This document shows positions 1-14,825 of a stretch of DNA of 64,000 bases, piece after piece. The notes under the pieces are model-generated. The model ran no database searches. It was not told where the DNA came from and saw only the letters and a list, made by a program, of their open reading frames with translations. This DNA is from JACPNO01 sp963825405. GTDB lineage: Bacteria; Acidobacteriota; Terriglobia; Bryobacterales; Bryobacteraceae. The translations under genes were made by a program, and so were the position numbers. The stretch's first letter is position 1. Every line of letters begins with the position of its first letter. Where the stretch lies: assembly GCA_963825405.1 (NCBI GenBank), contig CAWGTB010000006.1:248001-312000 (forward strand). Reading direction: 5' to 3'.

Positions 1-1983
1 CGCGCTTTCGCTCCCGGCCGATCCAACGCTGCTCGCTCTCCGACCAGACGCGGCTCCGATGGAACAGCAGGAAGCGTCCGCCCGGATAGCGTGTGTTGAG
101 CCCGGCGATTCCCTCGCGCGCCGCCCGCAAGAGTTCGTCATCGCCCGGCGCGGTTGCCTGGGCGGCATCCGTGAAATCGGAAAAAAGGCTGAAGAAAAGA
201 TTTGCGTCCTGATTGGCGAGAAAGCGGACCTCCAGCTTCTCCAGTTCGCGCCGCACCACGTCCGCGCTCGACAACATCATCGGCACGACGACAAGCGTGG
301 CGTGCTCCGGCGGATATGCCGTCGCGGAAATCCATCTTGGGCAGCGGCTCTGGAGGAAGCAGAGAAATGACCAGCGCATTGACCATCTGCAGCGCCAGTT
401 CGCTGAGCGGGAATAAAGCCAGAATTCCCAGCACCGCGAGCATCCCCCGCTCGTGAACGCCGGCATCCCAAGCCAGGGCCAACGCGAGCGCTGTGAAGCT
501 GAGGGTCAGCCCGGCGATCCAGCCCAAATACGCGCCTGTCGCGCGCCGGCGCAAGCCGCGGATGATGCGCCTGCCGGCCGGGACCCGCGCGTGGGTCTCT
601 GCTTCCAGCTGAGCCACGCCTTCGTCCAGCAGATAGTAAGCGACGTGCTGCGTGCGGACGTCGCTGCCTTGACGGGCCAGCGCCACGGCGCGCCGGGCGA
701 CGTCCAGTTCGCCTACTCCGCTGTGCCGCGAAATGCGTTCGACCGCCCGGCGGCAACGATCGCGAGTGGCAAAATCGCTGTGGGCGTAAATTCCGCTCGG
801 GTCGGCGCGAAGCTCCGCATCCATCAGGCTGACGGACTCGAAAATCTCGGCAAAGTCGATGCGCGCCAAGGCACGGAGGCTGTTGAACGAATTCGCGGTC
901 GAGACGCTTTCCGCCGCCTCGCGGGTGTGCTCGGTCCGCACCATTTCGGTGAGGGGCGTCTGGCGGCGGTCCTCGATCCAGTGTTGGATGGGCGCGAGCG
1001 CATCCTCTTCGTCCTGAAGCTGCTCGGCGAGGCAGGTCATGAAGTACGGCTTGCAGCGCGACCGGCTCGGCTTCCATTTGGTGGAGCATCCCCTCAAATA
1101 CTTCCGGAGACCGGCGGGCCGCGGCGGCCAGGCGATTGGCCCAAAAGTAAGCCGCCTCGCGCAGCTGTTGCTTGTGGCTCACGTGCAGAGCCAGGTGCGC
1201 CAGCTCTTCGATCAGGGCGGTGCGCAATAGTAACGGAAAGGACCACAATTCCGCGATCGTTAAGGGCGCCACTTGCTGGTAAGCACGCAGACAGTCCTGA
1301 ATTTTCGTTTCAGTGAGCGAATTGTCCGTGTGCGCCACCAGTTCTCTGGCGAGTTCGTAGACGTAGGGATCGCCGGAGGCGCCGGCGGGAAGAATCTCGT
1401 GGTGTCGCCGCGGCAGATGCCGGCGGATTTCGGCCACCTGCGTTCGGATGAGATGCCCATTGTCGAGCAGCCATTCCGCCGATGCAGTCAGAGCGTGCTC
1501 CAGGCGTGCGGCTTCCGCCAGGTCTCGGCGCGACGCTTCGAGAGTAAGCTCGTTGTTCCGCAGGCGTGCCAGAATGCGGGGCTTGGTTGGGCCTGGCTTC
1601 CCACGGCGCTCCGCGCACTTGCGGGCGAAATCTGCGACCGGCTCGCTGCTGACTGATGCGGTATCGATCTCTTCGGGAACGGCGAGATCGGTGAGCTCTT
1701 CAGGCAGCACGAAAACTGCCGGTGACCCTACGCTCTGCAACCTCCGGACGATAGCCGGGACCTTGGCGGGTGCGGCCTTTGCCACCAGGAGGCATTCGCT
1801 TTCCAGGCACAGCGCAGCATACCGGTCGCCGTCCTTACGGCGGCGAGGCTCCGTGGTTTCGGGAGCGCAAAACAGGCGCACGTCACCCAAATGCGCTGCC
1901 CGCAACGCGCCGAATGCTTTCGTGGATTCTCCCTCATCAGCGGCGTAAACGCCGATGACGGACCGAACCGGTTTGTCTTCCAT
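1..1983 (-). pseudogene. ndvB: Cyclic beta-1,2-glucan synthase (NdvB-like), 5' part, two frameshifts, cut by window edge
   Basis: This is the N-terminal third of a very large membrane glycosyltransferase of the NdvB/GT84-GH94 family, which makes cyclic or linear beta-1,2-glucans for the periplasm. The first ~317 residues (start at 1983) form the helical N-terminal region. After a frameshift the protein continues with two membrane helices (about 480-570) and the family segment PKMDFRDG. After a second shift it reads LVVVPMML and FLANQDANLFFSLFSDFTDA, running out of the window in the frame WIGRERKR. The breaks sit near 1031 (one extra base in a CC run) and near 315 (one extra base in ATAT), and removing one base at each restores a continuous family-like protein. 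The family is usually about 2,800 residues, so most of the gene lies to the left. The frameshifts are probably sequence errors; if real, the gene is dead. Confidence 0.8.
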
Positions 1984-1999
1984 TGGTTAGATTCAGTTC

Positions 2000-2161
2000 T
2001 CAACAGACGCGGCCGCGCGCCAAACGCGTCGCCAGCGCGATGAAGAAGAGGAGTGCAAACAGCAGACGGCCCAGTTCAGGAGCATGGGTCTGGTTGCCGG
2101 CGAAGGCCAGCATCGGAGCGAGTAGAGCCATCAAGGCGAACAAAATCATCCATCCGAGCAT
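2000..2161 (-). CDS. DUF1328-like small membrane protein
   Basis: A 53-residue protein beginning MLGWMILFALMALL, with two hydrophobic helices and a short basic C-terminus. It resembles the DUF1328 (YtjA) family and the paralogue at 4459 in this window (MLNWALMFLLVALLA). The start at 2161 is chosen because a GGGAGG ribosome site lies about 10 bases upstream; a longer frame reaches 2212 but its extra residues look like leader sequence. It lies 16 bp upstream of the glucan synthase start on the same strand. DUF1328 proteins are envelope/stress-associated with no established biochemical role. Function is inferred only from resemblance. Confidence 0.6.
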   Translation of the reverse strand: MLGWMILFALMALLAPMLAFAGNQTHAPELGRLLFALLFFIALATRLARGRVC

Positions 2162-2347
2162 CTGTTTTGCCTCCCGGGACAGCACTAAGGGTGCGTACGT
2201 GCTTTGCTTCACGTTGCCGTTTGCCGCCGCAGCCGTCTGTTCAATAAATGGAAAGCAAATGGAGGGCCAGCGCGACAGAAGATTCTAAAAGGGTTTAAGG
2301 TTCGATGGAAACGTCACTCCCGGCAATGCGTGCGCGGTGCGCAGAAA

Positions 2348-2818
2348 TTACCAGCGGCGGCCAGAGGCTACGCCAGACGCTACGCCAGCCGCCAGGATGT
2401 CCCGAACCTTTTCTCCCAAACTCATGAAGCCTGCGAGATCGGTTGGCTTCTTGAAATACAGATTCGCGCCCAGCCGGAATGCTTCCGCTCTATCTTGGGG
2501 AGAATCTGACGAGGTGAAGATAATGACGGGAGCAGCGGCGCATTTAGGCGTGTTTCGGAGGCGCTCCAATACCTGGATTCCGGTACGGCGAGGCAGGTTG
2601 AGGTCTAGCACCGCGAAATCGGGACCGCTGGCGGAGTCGTCCGCATTGGCTCGCTCCAGCACCTGCATGGCTTCTTCCCCGTCCTTCGCCAGCAGCAGAT
2701 CGTAGGGGCCGATATGCATGTCCAAGGCGCGGCGGATCAGAAATACATCGCCGTCATTATCTTCCGCTAGAAGGATTTGCACCGACCGCTCACCCACGGC
2801 TTCATTCTCCTGACTCAC
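2348..2818 (-). CDS. Single-domain response regulator (Rcp1 type)
   Basis: A stand-alone receiver domain of 156 residues with no output domain. The acidic pair (AEDNDGD), the phospho-acceptor in VLDLNLPR, the conserved TSS switch position (IIFTSSDSPQDRAE) and the KKPTDL lysine are all present, so it should be phosphorylatable. The LDLNLPR and TSSDSP motifs are typical of receivers that pair with phytochrome-like kinases having an H-box of the SHDLQEPL kind; such kinases lie at 14826 and 16388. The start is a GTG codon. It is about 20 bp downstream of the sigma-54 regulator on the same strand and so is probably co-transcribed with it. A paralogue is at 17091-17534. Confidence 0.9.
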   Translation of the reverse strand: MSQENEAVGERSVQILLAEDNDGDVFLIRRALDMHIGPYDLLLAKDGEEAMQVLERANADDSASGPDFAVLDLNLPRRTGIQVLERLRNTPKCAAAPVIIFTSSDSPQDRAEAFRLGANLYFKKPTDLAGFMSLGEKVRDILAAGVASGVASGRRW

Positions 2819-2837
2819 TCACTTCCTGCCACGCAAC

Positions 2838-4241
2838 CTAGCTGGTGGCGGAAGCCGCCTTTGCTTCTTCAGCCGCGAATTCAGCCAATCGATTGTGCAG
2901 GGTGCGCTCGCTAATACCAAGCACCTTTGCCGTGGCGCGCTTATTGTTCTTGGTGTGCTTCAAGGTCAACTGGATAAAGGCCTTCTCGACCTCTTTGATG
3001 GGTCCGCCTACAGACACTGTGAGATGCTTTTCCGAACCGGTCGGAGCGACGTCGGTGGGCGCGGCCGACAGCGGGGCCAGACGCAAGTTCCCACGAAGGA
3101 TGGTCCCTTCGCCAGTCAGCACAACCGCGCGTTCCACCACATTCCGCAATTCCCTGACATTACCCGGCCAGTGGTGGCTCATCAGTAATTCGAGTGCATC
3201 CGGATGTAAATCGGTAACCCGGCAGGTGTGTTTCTTATTCAGGTCGATAATCAGTGCTTCGACGATTGCCCTTATGTCTTCCTTGTGGTCACGCAAGGCC
3301 GGTAGCGGAATGTGGAACACGTTCAGACGATAGTAGAGATCCTCCCGCAAGTGGTGGTTCTTCATCGCGTCTTCCGGCGACCGGTTGGTGGCGGCAATGA
3401 CCCGGACATCGACGGAACATTGCGTCTTGCCGCCGAGCCGCCGGACGCTCGATTCCTCGAGGACCCGAAGCAGTTTGGCTTGCGTGCCGATCGGCATATC
3501 GCCGATTTCGTCCAACAGGACTGTGCCGCCCTGGGCCTGCTCAAAACATCCCGCGCGCCGTTCCACCGCTCCCGTGAACGCTCCTCTTTCGTGGCCGAAC
3601 AATTCGCTTTCGATCAAGCTTTCCGGCAGGGCCGCACAATTGATTGCGACAAACGGCCCGCTGAACCGGGTGCTCAGGCGATGAATCGCGCGCGCCACCA
3701 ATTCTTTACCCGAGCCGGTCTCGCCTGTAATCAATACGGGCGCCGTCGTCGGAGCTGCCTGCTGGATCGCGGAATACACCTGCTGCATTGCTGGTGATCC
3801 GCCCACCAGGCCGCCCAATTTGCCGAGATAGCCCAGCTGCCGGTTAAGACGTTCGGTCTCCGCTCTCAACTGGTTTTGCGAGATCGCCCGCTCCAGCAAC
3901 TCGCGCAGGATGCCGGGTTGGACGGGCTTCTCCAGGAACCAGAACGCCTTGAGCTCGTGGACCACGGAGATGGCTTTCTCGATGCTGCCGAATCCGGTGA
4001 TGACAATGGTGGGCGTGGTGTTCCCGTGGCGGGCAAGATGCCGCAGCAAACCGAAGCCGTCCATTCCCGGCATCACCAAATCCGTCACAATGACATCGAC
4101 GTCGGACGACGTGAGTTGCTCGATTGCCTCTTCTCCATTGGCAGCCGTGAGCGGCGCAATGCCGAAGGAGCCGATCATCTCCGCGAGTGCAGTGCGTTGA
4201 TGCTCGTCGTCGTCCACTACCAGAGCCCGAAGAGTACGCAT
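2838..4241 (-). CDS. NtrC-family sigma-54-dependent response regulator
   Basis: A 467-residue activator of sigma-54 RNA polymerase. Order of domains: receiver (1-120, acceptor Asp54 in VTDLVMPGMDG), AAA+ ATPase (about 155-385, Walker A GETGSGKE, the sigma-54 contact loop GAFTGA, Walker B VLLDEIGDM), and a C-terminal Fis-type helix-turn-helix (ATAKVLGISERTLHNRL). All catalytic motifs are intact, so it should hydrolyse ATP and open sigma-54 promoters when phosphorylated. The start at 4241 places the receiver at the usual distance; an upstream in-frame start at 4292 would add 17 residues. No convincing -24/-12 promoter was found nearby, so its targets are unknown. The neighbouring stress genes are plausible targets by position only. 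Confidence 0.93.
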   Translation of the reverse strand: MRTLRALVVDDDEHQRTALAEMIGSFGIAPLTAANGEEAIEQLTSSDVDVIVTDLVMPGMDGFGLLRHLARHGNTTPTIVITGFGSIEKAISVVHELKAFWFLEKPVQPGILRELLERAISQNQLRAETERLNRQLGYLGKLGGLVGGSPAMQQVYSAIQQAAPTTAPVLITGETGSGKELVARAIHRLSTRFSGPFVAINCAALPESLIESELFGHERGAFTGAVERRAGCFEQAQGGTVLLDEIGDMPIGTQAKLLRVLEESSVRRLGGKTQCSVDVRVIAATNRSPEDAMKNHHLREDLYYRLNVFHIPLPALRDHKEDIRAIVEALIIDLNKKHTCRVTDLHPDALELLMSHHWPGNVRELRNVVERAVVLTGEGTILRGNLRLAPLSAAPTDVAPTGSEKHLTVSVGGPIKEVEKAFIQLTLKHTKNNKRATAKVLGISERTLHNRLAEFAAEEAKAASATS

Positions 4242-4458
4242 TGGGTTTGAATATCCTACAGCACGCATTGTGCCGTTTCCATTTTTTCGCAAAGACCTTG
4301 CATTAAGGACTACTGCGAAGCCGGGGGTCTGCAGAAATTAACCACGCGTGTAAGTTTTTCACAGACGTTTTGCTGCGCGCTTGTGGCTTCTGACGTGCAA
4401 CTGAGAATGGTGGACGGTGTCGGACCGCGATTGTCCGAAGCCGGAGGGAGGTGATGAC

Positions 4459-4629
4459 ATGCTGAATTGGGCGCTGATGTTTCTTCTGGTAGCGCTGCTC
4501 GCGGCAATTCTTGGCTTTAGTGGAATCGCGGTGGCAGCCGCCGGTATTGCCAAACTGCTATTCGTTTTGTTTCTGGTGCTCTTTCTAGCCTCGTTGGTGA
4601 TCGGTCTTGCGAATCGGGCGAGACCTTGA
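4459..4629 (+). CDS. DUF1328 (YtjA-like) small membrane protein
   Basis: A 56-residue protein with two membrane helices and the family opening MLNWALMFLLVALLA, followed by AILGFSGIAVAAAGIAKLLF, a close fit to DUF1328 over its whole length. The start at 4459 is set by a GGAGGGAGGTGAT ribosome site just upstream. It is the first gene of a plus-strand pair with the glycine-rich stress protein 66 bp downstream. DUF1328 members are small inner-membrane proteins often found next to stress genes; no reaction is known. It resembles the protein at 2000-2161. Confidence 0.85.
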   Translation: MLNWALMFLLVALLAAILGFSGIAVAAAGIAKLLFVLFLVLFLASLVIGLANRARP

Positions 4630-4695
4630 ACGCGCGGGTTCGGAACCGTCTTGTTGGAGGTCAAATCTACAAACTCGATCCAAAGGAGAATTGAC

Positions 4696-5265
4696 ATGGC
4701 AAAAAACACAGCAGTGTTCGGCATTTATTCCAGTCGAGCGAACGCAGGAAATGCTGTCGACCTTCTGAAGGCGGCAGGTTATCGGAATACGGACATCTCG
4801 GTGCTGTTCGCGGAGAACCTGGGAACCAAAGATTTCGCGCATGAAAAAGGCACCAAGGCGCCGGAAGGCGTCGCAACCGGCGCAGGTTCAGGTGCAGTAA
4901 TCGGCGGCGCGTTGGGATGGCTGGCGGGCATCGGCGCGCTGGCGGTCCCGGGAGTGGGTCCTCTGATTGCCGCCGGACCCATCATCGGCATGCTCAGCGG
5001 CGTGGGCGTCGGAGGTACGGTGGGCGGCATAGCGGGCGGACTCATCGGAGCCGGAATGCCGGAATATGAGGCGAAGCGCTACGAGGGCCGCATCAAGACC
5101 GGAGGCATCCTGCTGTCGGTCCACTGCGACGATGCGGAGTGGACAAAGCGCGCGAAAATCATCCTCGAAGACACGGGTGCGCAAGATGTATCATCAGCCG
5201 GCGAATCTGCCGCCGACTATGCCAAGAGCGACAAGCCGATGCAGCGGATGGCGAGCGATCGATAA
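4696..5265 (+). CDS. General stress protein 17M-like (YflT) glycine-rich membrane-associated protein
   Basis: A 189-residue protein. The N-terminal ~50 residues (TAVFGIYSSRANAGNAVDLL, then YRNTDISVLF) match the YflT/GS17M-type alpha-beta domain. The centre (about 60-130) is a long Gly/Ala-rich stretch with hydrophobic helices of the glycine-zipper type. The C-terminus (GGILLSVHCDDAEWTKRAKIIL) resembles an ACT-like half seen in these proteins. The start at 4696 follows AAAGGAG at good spacing; a longer frame opening at 4651 is less likely. It sits in a run of envelope-stress genes and ends just before a strong terminator. Role: likely stress-induced envelope protein, biochemical function unknown. 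Confidence 0.8.
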   Translation: MAKNTAVFGIYSSRANAGNAVDLLKAAGYRNTDISVLFAENLGTKDFAHEKGTKAPEGVATGAGSGAVIGGALGWLAGIGALAVPGVGPLIAAGPIIGMLSGVGVGGTVGGIAGGLIGAGMPEYEAKRYEGRIKTGGILLSVHCDDAEWTKRAKIILEDTGAQDVSSAGESAADYAKSDKPMQRMASDR

Positions 5266-5285
5266 ATACTCGTTCGCGTCGTTAA

Positions 5286-5327
5286 AAAATCGGCCTCGAT
5301 CCAATGCCGGTGATCGAGGCCGATTTT
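5286..5327 (+). terminator. Rho-independent terminator, 16-bp perfect stem
   Basis: The arms AAAATCGGCCTCGATC (5286-5301) and GATCGAGGCCGATTTT (5312-5327) pair perfectly around a 10-base loop and end in a T run. It lies 20 bp after the stop of the stress protein gene. The A-rich opening side means it can also serve the opposite strand. Confidence 0.9.
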
Positions 5328-5468
5328 GTGTATAGGCTGCCATTTTCGACTGTGGGATGTAGGCAAAGTGCCACTCAAAACGTAATGGCGGGCGCATTTT
5401 GGGCGGAATCAGAACCTCGAGAAGGTTTTGCGCGCTCCCCGCCAGGCGACTGGAAAAGCCCGGGCGAG

Positions 5469-5493
5469 CCGGGGGAAGACCACCTTCCCCCGG
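5469..5493 (-). terminator. GC-rich hairpin after the YtxH gene
   Basis: The arms CCGGGGGAAG (5469-5478) and CTTCCCCCGG (5484-5493) pair perfectly with a 5-base loop. It lies 19 bp beyond the minus-strand stop at 5512. It is followed on that strand by only a weak T run (CTTTTC), so it may be a terminator or a transcript-stabilising hairpin. Confidence 0.6.
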
Positions 5494-5511
5494 AGGAGAA
5501 ATCGCGCCGGG

Positions 5512-5772
5512 TCAGCGTGCGGTGGCTGCGGCTACCTCGTCTTTGTGCCGCGAAAGCGCTTCCTTGCCCCGTTCGACAAAACCGCGCGTAGTATCCCGCA
5601 CAGTCTCGCCGTACTCTTTTGCTTGAGCGACTCCATCGGCAGTTGCCTGCGCGATCTGCGTGCGCGTCTTCTTGCCGGATCGCGGAGCGAACAGCAGAGC
5701 GCACGAGCCGCCCAGGCTCAAGCCGAATAGAAAGCCGCAGAGGTGGTCTTTGTTCATGGACTTCATAGCCAT
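5512..5772 (-). CDS. YtxH domain protein
   Basis: An 86-residue protein with one N-terminal hydrophobic segment (LCGFLFGLSLGGSCALLFAP) followed by the YtxH signature RSGKKTRTQIA and a charged helical tail, the standard layout of YtxH-family small stress proteins. MKSMNKDH at 5766 is an alternative start two codons in. It is flanked by the SYLF gene on the same strand and by the stress protein convergent to it. YtxH proteins are induced by general stress in Bacillus; their molecular role is not known. Confidence 0.85.
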   Translation of the reverse strand: MAMKSMNKDHLCGFLFGLSLGGSCALLFAPRSGKKTRTQIAQATADGVAQAKEYGETVRDTTRGFVERGKEALSRHKDEVAAATAR

Positions 5773-5794
5773 CCCCCTTTCGTGGTCAAAACAC

Positions 5795-6475
5795 CTAGGA
5801 ATTCTTGCGCGGCGAGTACTTGTTCAACAGTGTCAGCAACCGCGACGCAGATTCCGGAGCGGCGACGTTGGAATCGACGATTTCGCGATTCCTCATCTTC
5901 TTGCCGTAGAGTTCAGCGTTGTCATCGAGATCCTGCCGCAGCGTGGCTCCCTGCAGCGAAACTCCGGCGAAGACACCGCGGGTGCGCGACCATGAGAGAA
6001 TTTCCGCGGTCATCTTAGCGTCGGTCTGAGCGCTTGCCGATCGTCCTACTGGTCCGGCGGCAATTTCACCCTCTCCACCCAGCGTGAATTGATCGCCGAG
6101 CAAGCGATCCGCACCGTGCTGGTTCATCACGAGCAGCACCACGTCCGTTTCCGAGCCGCCGATTTGAAAACCAAAGCTGCCTCCCTCAATGCGGATGGCG
6201 CCAGGAGCGGACCAGCCCTGGTGATGAGCACCGCGGCAGGTAACGAACCCTTTGCCGTATTTGGCCCCCACGATGAAAGCGCCTTTTTTCATACCCGGCA
6301 CCACCACGACGCATTGGGCCTTCTCCAGCACGTCTTCAGGAATACCCTTGTCGGGTGACGTCATGATTTCCGAAAACACTGCGCCCGCTTCGCTAAGCCG
6401 GCGATTAGCTTCCTCCGGACTGGCCAATAGGGGCACCGCAGCCACTATTGCTAGTAAGCAAGTTCGCATTCGCAT
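5795..6475 (-). CDS. SYLF-domain lipid-binding protein (Ysc84/DUF500 family)
   Basis: A 226-residue exported protein: signal peptide MRMRTCLLAIVAAVPLLAS, then a SYLF/Ysc84 domain (VVVVPGMKKGAFIVGAKYGKG, SFGFQIGGSETDVVLLVM, and the C-terminal FAGVSLQGATLRQD). SYLF domains bind membranes and phosphoinositides in eukaryotes; bacterial members are periplasmic or outer-membrane associated, with unknown role. The start at 6475 is set by AGGAGAAGGAGG upstream; a longer frame to 6541 has no such site. It lies 22 bp upstream of ytxH on the same strand and probably forms an operon with it. Confidence 0.88.
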   Translation of the reverse strand: MRMRTCLLAIVAAVPLLASPEEANRRLSEAGAVFSEIMTSPDKGIPEDVLEKAQCVVVVPGMKKGAFIVGAKYGKGFVTCRGAHHQGWSAPGAIRIEGGSFGFQIGGSETDVVLLVMNQHGADRLLGDQFTLGGEGEIAAGPVGRSASAQTDAKMTAEILSWSRTRGVFAGVSLQGATLRQDLDDNAELYGKKMRNREIVDSNVAAPESASRLLTLLNKYSPRKNS

Positions 6476-6626
6476 ATAAAACCTCCTTCTCCTAGATAGG
6501 CAATTGACGGACCAACCGGAAAATAAGTGCATTCGCATCACTTATGTCCGCATCTCTGCAGAAACAGGGGCCGGTTCTGTGCAAGATTTACAAGCGTTGC
6601 CGGCCTTTTCTTGGTTAAGTGCGCTG

Positions 6627-7154
6627 TTACTTGTCCAGCCGCAGGTTATTGGTTACGGAGAAGACTCCCGAGACACCGTTTGCCGTGACATTGGCGATGT
6701 TTCGATCGGCTTCGTTCGCGACCACACCTTCCAGGATGACGTTGCCATTCTTCACGATGATGTGAATGGGCGGTACGGAACGAACGGAATAGCGCTGCAG
6801 CCCGGCCTGCGAGAAAATGGCGCGGTACACCTCTCTGCGAATCCGATCGTCATTCGGCGAAGTGGGAAGCACTTCGATTTCATTGTTGACCGTTTCCACG
6901 CCCTCGATCTTGCGCACGACATTCTCAGCCTCAGACTTCAACGTAGGCCGGGTGACTTGACCTTGCAGCGTGACCGTGCCTCCGTCAACACGAAAGGCGA
7001 GATTGTCGAAAACGTCGTAGTTCGGCAGCATGACCAGCTCATGCCGGACTTCGCGGGCAATGCGGTCCGGCCCGCTGCCCGCTTTCTCCTTCTCCGCAGC
7101 GCTGGCGGAAAGCGAAAGGCTCGCGCACATCATCAGGTACGTTAACGTTTTCAT
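6627..7154 (-). CDS. Exported protein with two BON domains (OsmY-like)
   Basis: A 175-residue protein with signal peptide MKTLTYLMMCASLSLSASA and two BON domains, roughly 40-105 (YDVFDNLAFRVDGGTVTLQG) and 110-172 (IHIIVKNGNVILEGVV, ending SVTNNLRL). BON domains bind phospholipid surfaces; OsmY-type proteins act in the periplasm under osmotic or envelope stress. A GTCAAGGAG site precedes the start. It belongs to the envelope-stress set around it (SYLF, YtxH, DUF1328). The assignment to periplasmic stress protection is by family. Confidence 0.88.
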   Translation of the reverse strand: MKTLTYLMMCASLSLSASAAEKEKAGSGPDRIAREVRHELVMLPNYDVFDNLAFRVDGGTVTLQGQVTRPTLKSEAENVVRKIEGVETVNNEIEVLPTSPNDDRIRREVYRAIFSQAGLQRYSVRSVPPIHIIVKNGNVILEGVVANEADRNIANVTANGVSGVFSVTNNLRLDK

Positions 7155-7206
7155 GGTGATTCTCCTTGACTCGTGCTGGTTAGATACCGGCCAACCGCCA
7201 AATATT

Positions 7207-7467
7207 TCAACGCGGAACGCTCTTCCTCCGCAGGATCCGGATCCTACGTCCGCCGGTTTGGACGCCGAGAATAAACATGAGAACCATCCCGAGCATCACT
7301 GTCACCGCAGCTGCGAATGGCAGTAGCGGGACATACCAAAAAAATGTTCCGAAACTGCCGAGAACCAGCCCACCGAGAAGAACGCCTAGAAGAATCGTGA
7401 GGTAGCGTGCCACGCTGTTGCCGTTGCAAGTGCCGTGCCATCGCAGAAGGTAGCGCGGTGCCATCAC
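7207..7467 (-). CDS. Small two-helix membrane protein, unknown function
   Basis: An 86-residue protein with two hydrophobic helices (about 21-45 and 47-70) and a strongly basic C-terminus (GGRRIRILRRKSVPR). I do not recognise a family. It lies 52 bp upstream of the BON gene on the same strand, which makes it a plausible member of the same stress operon, and is divergent from the poly-HAMP kinase gene. The double Met start leaves 7464 as an alternative. Confidence 0.5.
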   Translation of the reverse strand: MMAPRYLLRWHGTCNGNSVARYLTILLGVLLGGLVLGSFGTFFWYVPLLPFAAAVTVMLGMVLMFILGVQTGGRRIRILRRKSVPR

Positions 7468-7581
7468 CGGTCGAGGTAAAAGCTATTTGTTATCAATGGG
7501 CTGGATGCGGTATCGATTTTTGTAACACCTTTTTGCTGGAAGCTATCTAAAACAGATTAAGGGCAAAGTGAGGATCCGATT

Positions 7582-13503
<5,922 letters not shown>

Positions 13504-14825
13504 TCTGGTCATCGACGATGATCGCAGCCTGGTCGGTCCGGGCGATCTGGCTCTGCTGATCGTGGAAGATGACATGACCTTCGCGCGCATATTGGTCGAC
13601 CTGGCCCATGACCGCGGCCTCAAGGCGCTGGTCGCCTTGCGCGGTAGCAGCGCCATATCACTGGCGCGTGAATTCAAGCCAGGCGCCATCACGCTCGATA
13701 TCAATCTTCCCGACATGGCCGGCTGGACTATACTCGACCGGCTCAAGCACGATCCGTTAACACGCCACATTCCGGTTCACATTATTTCCGGCGATGAAAA
13801 TCGCCGGCGCGGGCTCGCGCTGGGCGCCATGACCTATCTTGAGAAGGCGGTTAGCAATGAAGCGCTTGCCGAGGCGTTCGCCATGATCGAGGATTCCGCT
13901 CACAAGCGAGTGAAGAAGGTGTTGGTGGCTTGCGCCGACGAGGCCACACGACTTGTCATCGCCCAATGCCTGGCAGGCGCGGGATCTGGATATTGTCAGC
14001 GTTGGCACCGGAGGCGAAGCGCTGGCCGTCGATGAAGCAGCAATATCTGGATGGAATCGTGATTCACCAGGACATCGAAGACATCGGCCCGTTGCAACTT
14101 CTGGAGGAGATTCAGTCTTGCGTCCGCCCCTACGTGCCGCCGATCGTGCTGATGGCCACCGCAAGAATGAGCCAGGAGGAAGAGTCCGAACTGGTGCGCC
14201 TGACGCGGGCCGGCATTGTAAGACCGGTGAATTCTCTGGAACGGTTGCTGGATGAATCGGTCCTCCTGCTTCACCGGGCCGAAGGCGATCTGCGGCCGGA
14301 TCAGTGCGAGATTCTCGAACGGCTGCGGGAGAAGGATAGCGCGCTGGACGGAAAGAAAGTGCTGGTCGTGGACGACGACGTACGGAATATTTTCGCTCTC
14401 ACCAGCCTTCTGGAAGATCATCACCTGGAGGTCGTGCACGCAGAGAATGGCCGCGCTGGAATTGAAGTGCTGGAAAAAACGCCGAACATCGATCTCGTGC
14501 TCATGGATATCATGATGCCGGGAATGGATGGCTACGAAACCATCCGCGCGATCCGGCAACTCCCCAATTTCCGTTCGGTGCCGATCATCGCCTTGACGGC
14601 GAAAGCGATGAAGGGCGATCGCGCGAAGTGCATCGACGCCGGGGCCTCCGACTACATCACCAAACCGGTCGATCTGGATCAGCTGTTTTCCGTGCTTCGC
14701 GTCTGGATCAGTTTTGGGCGGGAAATGGCCCAGCTTGCGGTGACGGGGACCTAGGTGGGGTTGCCGGCCGGTCTTGATAGAATATCGAACGCATCAATGT
14801 GTATTGGCAAGGCGGAGTTCACGAG

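Noticed and set aside
7500..7581. Possible sigma-54 promoter (TGTAACACCTTTTTGCT) before the poly-HAMP kinase.
   Set aside because: The TTGCT half fits but the GG of the -24 element is missing at the required spacing.
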